Of a DNA stretch of 10,453 nucleotides, positions 6,211 to 10,453 are shown piece by piece; the stretch's first letter is position 1; each line of letters starts with the position of its first letter. The position numbers and the translations under genes were made by a program. Under the pieces are notes generated by a model. It saw only the letters and a list, made by a program, of their open reading frames with translations, was not told where the DNA came from and searched no databases. This DNA is from Pseudomonadota bacterium (GTDB lineage: Bacteria; Pseudomonadota; Alphaproteobacteria; Rhizobiales; Devosiaceae): contig JAEYYP010000427.1 of assembly GCA_023428425.1 (NCBI GenBank), forward strand, positions 1 to 10,453, read 5' to 3'.

Positions 6211-7155
6211 TTACTTCAGGAAGTCGCCGACGTTGTCCTTGGTGACGCGGTCGAGGCCGGTGTAGATGATCTGGTCGACCGTCTCGCCCTTCTTGATGGC
6301 GAGCAGGGTGCGCATGGCAACCTCGCCCATCTCGTAGGGGCGCTGGCCGACCAGCGCGTGGGCATAGCCGTCACGCAGCAGCTCGAGCTGCATCGGCAGC
6401 GTGTCGGCGACGACGAGCGCCAGTTCACCCGAGTCGACCTTCGCCTTGTTGGGCTCGACGAAGTTCTTCCAGCCATCCGGAGCGAACATCGGCCAGCCGC
6501 CGACCGGCACGATGGCCTTGATGTCGGGGTTGGCGGTCACGAAGTCGCCAGCCTGCTGCACGGCCAGCGCAACGTCGTCGTTGGAGAAGCTCGGCGAGCC
6601 GGGGACTTCCGTCCAGGCCGAACCGGCCAGTGCCTCGCGGACGCCATCGACGCGCAGCGCCAGGTTCGGCGAAGCGGCGCCGCCCGAGATGATGGCATAG
6701 GTGCCGCCATTCGGCGCGGCCTTCAGCAGTTCCTCGCCGAGGGCAACACCGAACTCCTTGTTGTTGGTGCCGACATAGGCGACGCGCTTCGAGCCATCGG
6801 CGTCCGAGTCGAAGGTGATGACGGCGATGCCGGCCGCGACGGCCTTGTCGATCACGGTCGTGGCGGCAGCGGCGTCGGACACCGAGATGGCGAGACCATC
6901 GACGCCCTGGGTGATGAAGTCATCGATGATCTGGGCCTGGGTCGCCGGCTCATGTTCGACCGGGCCCTGATAGATGCACTCGACGTTGCCGAGCTTTGCC
7001 GCTTCGGCCATGCAGCCATCGCGGGTGAGATCGAAGAACGGGTTGTTCATGGCCTTGGGGACCACGGCGAACTTGTAGGTCTCCTGGGCCTGAACGGCAC
7101 CCATCAGGCTCACCGACGCGAGGGCAGCGAGAGCCAGGGTCTTCAGCATAGTCAT
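6211..7155 (-). CDS. periplasmic sugar-binding protein of a CUT2 ABC transporter
   Basis: This 314-residue exported protein captures a sugar, probably a monosaccharide, in the periplasm and delivers it to the permease encoded upstream. Residues 1-23 are a signal peptide (MTMLKT, hydrophobic core, cut after VQA). The mature part is a type I periplasmic binding fold of the ribose/galactose family: FAVVPKAMNNPFFDLTRDG, then TQAQIIDDFITQGVDGLAIS and AGIAVITFDSDA, the hinge and ligand-pocket segments. C48 and C60 may form a disulfide. The substrate cannot be fixed from sequence; xylose or a related pentose is inferred from the xylA and xylosidase neighbours. The start at 7153-7155 is chosen because GAGGAGGA (7161-7168) lies 5 bases upstream; another ATG two codons later is possible. 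Placing the binding protein last, after ATPase and permease, is unusual for this family. Confidence 0.92.
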   Translation of the reverse strand: MTMLKTLALAALASVSLMGAVQAQETYKFAVVPKAMNNPFFDLTRDGCMAEAAKLGNVECIYQGPVEHEPATQAQIIDDFITQGVDGLAISVSDAAAATTVIDKAVAAGIAVITFDSDADGSKRVAYVGTNNKEFGVALGEELLKAAPNGGTYAIISGGAASPNLALRVDGVREALAGSAWTEVPGSPSFSNDDVALAVQQAGDFVTANPDIKAIVPVGGWPMFAPDGWKNFVEPNKAKVDSGELALVVADTLPMQLELLRDGYAHALVGQRPYEMGEVAMRTLLAIKKGETVDQIIYTGLDRVTKDNVGDFLK

Positions 7156-7160
7156 AGTCT

Positions 7161-7168
7161 TCCTCCTC
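7161..7168 (-). promoter_or_regulatory. strong ribosome binding site of the sugar-binding protein gene
   Basis: GAGGAGGA on the minus strand lies 5 bases before the ATG at 7153-7155 and 11 before the next ATG. It supports the first of these starts over a longer reading from 7179, whose start codon lies upstream of this site. It is among the strongest ribosome binding sites seen here, in keeping with the high output needed for a binding protein. Confidence 0.7.
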
Positions 7169-7175
7169 AATTGCT

Positions 7176-7222
7176 CCACGGGACGTGGCCCGGAAGCTCC
7201 CTGTTTGGCGGATAATTCCGCC
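7176..7222 (-). other. two hairpins between permease and binding-protein genes
   Basis: Two short perfect inverted repeats sit in the 95-base gap: CCACG/CGTGG around 3 bases (7176-7188), and GGCGGA/TCCGCC around TAAT (7207-7222). Neither has a T-run on the minus strand, so they are not good terminators. In sugar-transport operons such hairpins may act as processing or stabilising elements that raise binding-protein output over the permease. That role is inferred from position only. Confidence 0.4.
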
Positions 7223-7250
7223 CTACACCTATCCGCTCGGGTTATTCGGG

Positions 7251-8279
7251 TTACCCGTTACGGAGAGACCGGAAGCGGTCGACGAGGACCGCTGCAACGA
7301 TGATGCAGCCGACCAGAGTCTGCTGCCAGTATGGGTCGACGCGGGCCAGAACGAGGCCGTTGCGGATCACCTCGATCAGCACGCAACCGATGATGGCGCC
7401 CGCCGCGCCGCCGACGCCGCCCGCGAGGTTGGCGCCGCCGATGACGGCCGCCGCGATGATGGTGAGTTCGTATGCCATGGCGAGGTTGGCGGGGGCCGAG
7501 CCGAGCCAGCCCGACACCATGATGCCGTTGAAGCCGGCCGCGAGCGCGCAGAGCATGTAGACCTGGATCTTCACCCGGTCGACCGGCACGCCGGTCAGCC
7601 GGCCGGCGGACTCGTTGGAGCCGATGGCGTAGACGTGTCGTCCCCACGCAGTGTGATTCAGCGCCAGCCACATCGCGGCGGCGAGGACCATCAGGTAGAT
7701 GAAGCCCACCGGGACGCCACCCAGGTTGCCGGACATGGCGGCGATGAACATCTCCTTGTCGGGCCCCGAGGGCGCCGCGCCGCGACCCTGCGTCGCCACA
7801 TAGGTGAGGCCACGCACGATGGACAGTGTGCCCAGCGTGGTGACGAATGGCGCAAGCTTGAGCTTGGCGACGGCGAAGCCGTTGAAGAACCCGATGACCA
7901 GCGCGGTACCAAGTCCGGCGCCCATCGAGAGGATGAAGGCCGAGCCGGGGAAGGGATAGAAACCGGCCGCGTTCAGCCCGGCCATGGTCAGCGAGCAGAC
8001 CGTCGCCGAGAGCGCCATGGTGGAGCCGACGCTGAGATCGATGCCACCGGTGATGATCACCAGCGTGATGCCGAGCGTCGCGATGGCGACGAAGGAGAAG
8101 TTGCGCACTACGTTCTTGACGTTGCCGTCGGTCAGGAAGTGCGGCGACAGCATGCTCATGACGATGATGAGCAGCACCAGCGCCACCAGCACATAGGCCG
8201 ATTGGCTGGCGAGAAAGCCGCGCTGCCAGAAGCGGGTGCGGCGGACGTTGGAAAAACCCTGGACTGTGTCGGCCATCAT
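7251..8279 (-). CDS. CUT2-family sugar ABC transporter permease
   Basis: This 342-residue inner-membrane protein forms the sugar channel, probably as a homodimer. It is of normal length for RbsC/XylH/FrcC-type permeases and has about eight to ten hydrophobic segments, the first at about 28-45. Family motifs are TLVIITGGIDLSVGS (72-86), the loop that contacts the ATPase GRHVYAIGSNESAGRLTGV (213-231), and AAVIGGANLAGGVGG (277-291). The start overlaps the stop of the ATPase gene (ATGA at 8276-8279); a second ATG directly after it (8274-8276) would also serve, and GAGG lies a few bases upstream. This coupling fixes it as partner of that ATPase. It precedes the binding-protein gene by 95 bases. 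Confidence 0.93.
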   Translation of the reverse strand: MMADTVQGFSNVRRTRFWQRGFLASQSAYVLVALVLLIIVMSMLSPHFLTDGNVKNVVRNFSFVAIATLGITLVIITGGIDLSVGSTMALSATVCSLTMAGLNAAGFYPFPGSAFILSMGAGLGTALVIGFFNGFAVAKLKLAPFVTTLGTLSIVRGLTYVATQGRGAAPSGPDKEMFIAAMSGNLGGVPVGFIYLMVLAAAMWLALNHTAWGRHVYAIGSNESAGRLTGVPVDRVKIQVYMLCALAAGFNGIMVSGWLGSAPANLAMAYELTIIAAAVIGGANLAGGVGGAAGAIIGCVLIEVIRNGLVLARVDPYWQQTLVGCIIVAAVLVDRFRSLRNG

Positions 8280-9016
8280 GCTGCCTCGCGCGCGCCGGTG
8301 ATGAGCGCCGTGACTTCCTCGGGCGAGGAACTGGCGATCGGCTTGTCGGCAACCTTGGTGCCGCGCCGCATGACGATGACGCGGTCGCAGGTGGCGAACA
8401 CGTCGGGCATGCGGTGGGAAATCAGCATCACTGCGATGCCCGCGTCCTTGAGCCGGTGGATGAGCCCGAGCACCTCGGCGACCTGGCGCACCGAGATGGC
8501 GGCGGTCGGCTCGTCCATCAGGATCAGCTTGGCGTCGGCAAGGCGGGTGCGCGCGATGGCGACGGCTTGTCGCTGCCCGCCCGACATCTGGCGCACCAGG
8601 TCGTCGGCGCGCGTCTCGGACTTCAGCTCGGCGAACAGCTCGGCGGCGCGCGCGTTCATGGCGCGATGCCGCAGGAAGCGGAACGGGCCGACGTTGAACT
8701 TGAGCTCGCGGCCCAGGTAGATGTTGGCCGCCGCCGTGAGGTTGTCGGCCAGCGCCAGGTCCTGGTAGACTGTCTCGATGCCGAGCCGGCGAGCCTCGCC
8801 GGGCGAGTGGATATGGGCAGGCGCCCCTTCGAGCTTCACCGCGCCGGTCGTCGGCTGGTAGATGCCCGAGATGATCTTGACGAGCGTCGACTTGCCGGCA
8901 CCGTTGTCGCCCATCAGCCCGACCACCTGGCCCGGCTCGATGGAGAAACTGACGTCCGACAAGGCGCGGATGGCGCCGAAGTCCTTCGACACCCCTTCGA
9001 GTTCAAGTAGTGCCAA
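8276..9016 (-). CDS. CUT2 sugar ABC transporter ATP-binding protein, single domain
   Basis: This 246-residue cytoplasmic ATPase powers sugar import. It has the full set of motifs: Walker A GDNGAGKST (36-44), Q-loop Q85 (TVYQDLAL), signature MSGGQRQ (144-150), Walker B LILMDEP (164-170) and H-loop H201 (LISHRM). Most CUT2 transporters use a fused protein of about 500 residues with two such domains (RbsA, XylG). Here there is one intact domain, as in the FrcA protein of the Sinorhizobium fructose transporter, so a homodimer is likely. It is not a broken RbsA: the reading frame ends cleanly and couples to the permease start. The start is a TTG (9014-9016), supported by GGAGGA 5 bases upstream; no in-frame ATG fits. 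The regulator gene ends 71 bases upstream on the same strand. Confidence 0.93.
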   Translation of the reverse strand: MALLELEGVSKDFGAIRALSDVSFSIEPGQVVGLMGDNGAGKSTLVKIISGIYQPTTGAVKLEGAPAHIHSPGEARRLGIETVYQDLALADNLTAAANIYLGRELKFNVGPFRFLRHRAMNARAAELFAELKSETRADDLVRQMSGGQRQAVAIARTRLADAKLILMDEPTAAISVRQVAEVLGLIHRLKDAGIAVMLISHRMPDVFATCDRVIVMRRGTKVADKPIASSSPEEVTALITGAREAA

Positions 9017-9021
9017 CGCAA

Positions 9022-9027
9022 TCCTCC
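9022..9027 (-). promoter_or_regulatory. ribosome binding site supporting a TTG start
   Basis: GGAGGA on the minus strand lies 5 bases before the TTG at 9014-9016, within GGGGAGGATTGCG. It decides the start of the ATPase gene, which otherwise lacks an ATG near the conserved N-terminus. Confidence 0.65.
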
Positions 9028-9087
9028 CCGGTTGGCAATGTGTCTCCCGGATGCCGGCAGGTCTTTCCGCCCGCCTGGCTTCCCCTC

Positions 9088-9852
9088 CTAGTCGGCCGCC
9101 ATGCGGCCCGCGGCGCGGTCGAAACCCTCCATGATGACCACGCGCATGGCGGCGCGTGCTGCGTCCGCGTCACGCGCGCCGATGGCTTCGGCGACGCGGC
9201 GGTGGTGGTTCACCGTCACATCGCGCGCGTCGGCATCGTCGACGGGCGAACTGATGGTGAAGGCGGTGGCCAGCACCAGATCGACCAGCCCGGTGATCGA
9301 GGCCATGAACGGATTGCCCGACGCCTCGGCCACCGTGCGGTGGAACTCGAGGTCGCTGCGGGCGAAATCGGCGGTGTTGTCGGCGGCCGCCATGCCGTCG
9401 ACATGCGCTCGCATCAGCGCCAGCTGCTCGTCGGTCCGGCGTTTGGCGGCGAGCGCCACGGATTCAAGCTCGAGCCCGATGCGGATCTCGGCGAGGCTGC
9501 GGAGGAACGCGATATCGGGTCCGGTCTCGAAGTGCCAGCTCAGTACGTCCGGGTCGAACAGCGACCACTCGCGGCGCGGCAGAACGACGGTGCCGATCCG
9601 GGCGCGCGAGGTGATGAGGTTCTTGGCGGCGAGGGCCTTGAGCGCCTCGCGCAGCACGGTGCGGGAGACGCCGAAGCGTTCCTGCAGCGCCGCGTCGGTC
9701 GGAAGCGTCGTCCCCGGCGGAAACTCGCCGCCGATGATACCGACTCCGATGCCATCGACCACCTGCGACTGGAGCGTGCGCACGGGCAGCTGGCGGCGCG
9801 TTGCCGAGGCGACGGCACGGCCGGTCGAGCCGCTTCTGCGCTTGGTCTCCAT
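9088..9852 (-). CDS. GntR-family transcriptional regulator with FCD domain
   Basis: This 254-residue DNA-binding protein is the likely sugar-responsive switch of the locus. Residues about 24-93 form the winged helix-turn-helix (GEFPPGTTLPTD, then ERFGVSRTVLREALKAL, then the wing). Residues about 110-245 form the all-helical FCD effector domain (LRSLAEIRIGLELES, DLEFHRTVAEASGN). FCD domains usually bind a metal through one Asp and three His; D167, H171 and H217 are present, but the last His (AMRxH) appears replaced by Val (V239). The start at 9850-9852 is chosen because GGGAGG (9859-9864) lies 6 bases upstream. A longer reading from 9906 would run through the operator-like palindrome and is rejected. 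It leads the transporter genes, with the ATPase gene 71 bases downstream, so autoregulation of the whole operon is plausible. Confidence 0.9.
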   Translation of the reverse strand: METKRRSGSTGRAVASATRRQLPVRTLQSQVVDGIGVGIIGGEFPPGTTLPTDAALQERFGVSRTVLREALKALAAKNLITSRARIGTVVLPRREWSLFDPDVLSWHFETGPDIAFLRSLAEIRIGLELESVALAAKRRTDEQLALMRAHVDGMAAADNTADFARSDLEFHRTVAEASGNPFMASITGLVDLVLATAFTISSPVDDADARDVTVNHHRRVAEAIGARDADAARAAMRVVIMEGFDRAAGRMAAD

Positions 9853-9894
9853 CGCCGGCCTCCCTTCCGAGGTGCCGACCAAATCACAGGTCGA

Positions 9895-9912
9895 ATAGTA
9901 ATACAATACTAT
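9895..9912. promoter_or_regulatory. FadR/FCD-type operator in the regulator promoter
   Basis: The 18-base sequence ATAGTAATACAATACTAT has perfect 6-base arms (ATAGTA/TACTAT). Within it, 9896-9906 matches the FadR-type consensus TNGTNNNACNA at every fixed position, on both strands. It lies 43 bases upstream of the GntR/FCD gene start, in the most A/T-rich stretch of the locus, where the promoter should be. Binding by the adjacent regulator is inferred. Confidence 0.65.
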
Positions 9913-9927
9913 GTTTCCCGTTTATGA

Positions 9928-9948
9928 GATCGATTGCATAAATCGGTC
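9928..9948. promoter_or_regulatory. second palindrome in the regulator promoter region
   Basis: GATCGATT (9928-9935) and AATCGGTC (9941-9948) form 8-base arms with one mismatch around GCATA. It sits between the xylA terminator and the FadR-type site. It could be a second operator of a different type, or part of the promoter. Confidence 0.3.
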
Positions 9949-9953
9949 GAAAA

Positions 9954-9980
9954 GAGGGCGGCACCCGCGGCGCCGCCCTC
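9954..9980 (-). terminator. rho-independent terminator of xylA
   Basis: A perfect 9-base-pair stem (GAGGGCGGC at 9954-9962 with GCCGCCCTC at 9972-9980) encloses a 9-base loop. On the minus strand it is followed directly by TTTT. It lies 9 bases past the xylA stop, so xylA and the regulator-transporter genes are probably separate transcripts. Confidence 0.8.
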
Positions 9981-9989
9981 GGGAATGCG

Positions 9990-10453
9990 TCAGACGAAGC
10001 GGTTGACGAGGTTTTCGAGGTATTCCTGCTGGCCGGAACGCGGCTGCGGATTGATGTTTTCAGCCTCGACCCACTGGGCGATCTGCTCAAGACTGCGCTC
10101 GCCGTTGAGCATCGCAGCGGCGCCCTTTTCCTGCCAGCCGGCGTAGCGGGCCTCCTGCGCCTTGTCGAAGGCACCGTCCTCGATCATTGCCGCCGCACCC
10201 TTCAGGCCACGGGCGAGCACGTCGAGGCCGCCGATATGGCCATGCAGCAGGTCGGCCGGATCGATCGACTGGCGGCGCACCTTGGCGTCGAAGTTGAAGC
10301 CGCCATTGCCCAGCCCGCCATTCTTCAGGATCTGGTAGAAGGCCAGCGCCATTTCGCCCGGATTGTTGGGGAACTGGTCGGTGTCCCAGCCCGACTGCAG
10401 GTCGTTGCGGTTCGCATCGACCGAGCCGAGGATCCCCAGCGAGCGGGCGACGG
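9990..10453 (-). CDS. xylA: xylose isomerase, C-terminal part
   Basis: The 154 visible codons are the C-terminal third of a protein usually about 435 residues long; the start lies beyond the right edge. XylA converts D-xylose to D-xylulose in the cytoplasm with two divalent metal ions. The visible part begins inside the barrel with LGSVDANRND, whose Asp is one of the metal ligands, then QSGWDTDQFPNN, GGFNFDAKVRRQS, HIGGLDVLARGLK, RYAGWQ, and the end SGQQEYLENLVNRFV. These closely follow the Escherichia coli XylA C-terminus as I recall it. It stands upstream of the regulator and is closed by its own terminator. The xylulokinase gene often found beside xylA is not in the window and may lie to the right. 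Confidence 0.97.
   Translation of the reverse strand, partial: VARSLGILGSVDANRNDLQSGWDTDQFPNNPGEMALAFYQILKNGGLGNGGFNFDAKVRRQSIDPADLLHGHIGGLDVLARGLKGAAAMIEDGAFDKAQEARYAGWQEKGAAAMLNGERSLEQIAQWVEAENINPQPRSGQQEYLENLVNRFV

Noticed and set aside
7239..7256. tandem 9-base near-repeat GGGTTATTC GGGTTACCC
   Set aside because: Two copies only, with two mismatches, overlapping the permease stop codon; no sign of function.
7185..8720. 511-codon open frame on the plus strand opposite the permease and ATPase genes
   Set aside because: Its product is Arg/His/Asp/Gly-rich with no domain; it is the antisense shadow of two well-supported genes in GC-rich DNA.
9853..9906. upstream ATG for the regulator adding 18 residues
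   Set aside because: It would place coding sequence over the FadR-type operator and lacks a ribosome binding site, whereas the ATG at 9852 has GGGAGG at the right distance.
9010..9927. 305-codon open frame opposite the GntR/FCD gene
   Set aside because: Antisense shadow; the minus strand has a complete wHTH-FCD protein with a good ribosome binding site.
1..10453. CRISPR arrays, tRNA/rRNA genes, insertion sequences, phage or defence genes
   Set aside because: No spaced direct repeats, RNA-gene signatures, transposase motifs or defence domains were seen on either strand.

Overview
The window is GC-rich, tightly packed DNA in the style of an alphaproteobacterium of the order Hyphomicrobiales (Rhizobiales). 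A Devosia-like genome is my best guess, but that is an inference from gene content and codon style, not a match I could test. Supporting points are an SH3-domain envelope protein divergent from a 2-hydroxyacid dehydrogenase, a single-domain CUT2 sugar-transport ATPase, a xylose isomerase C-terminus with DANRND, and a REP-like intergenic palindrome. No gap between genes exceeds 170 bases. I see no rRNA, tRNA, CRISPR array, phage gene or transposase.

Left part (1-3400), apparently housekeeping and signalling. A truncated exported SH3-domain protein (minus strand) diverges from a D-2-hydroxyacid dehydrogenase (plus strand) that has two substitutions in its active-site motifs. That gene converges, 11 bases apart, on a two-gene unit read on the minus strand: a YCII/DGPF-domain protein followed, with a 4-base overlap, by an ECF42-type sigma factor with a long C-terminal extension. 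A small exported protein of unknown function follows.

Right part (3445-10453) is a pentose/xyloside utilisation locus, all on the minus strand. In transcription order it holds: the C-terminal third of xylose isomerase (xylA) with its own terminator; a GntR/FCD regulator; an ABC ATPase, permease and periplasmic sugar-binding protein of the CUT2 (ribose/xylose/fructose) family, closed by a terminator; a cytoplasmic GH43 beta-xylosidase; and an NAD-dependent epimerase/dehydratase. A REP-like palindrome lies between the last two. The likely working model is that sugar is imported by the transporter, xylosides are cut inside the cell by the GH43 enzyme, and xylose is isomerised to xylulose by XylA. 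The GntR-type protein would act as the sugar-responsive switch. The promoter region of its gene contains a perfect match to the FadR-type operator consensus TNGTNNNACNA, inside an 18-base palindrome. A separate 22-base palindrome lies just upstream of the xylosidase gene.

I did not find a clearly new multi-gene system. The points most worth a second look are the altered active site of the 2-hydroxyacid dehydrogenase, the two different operator candidates in the xyloside locus, the insertion in the nucleotide-binding loop of the epimerase, the unusual gene order with the binding protein last, and the REP-like element.
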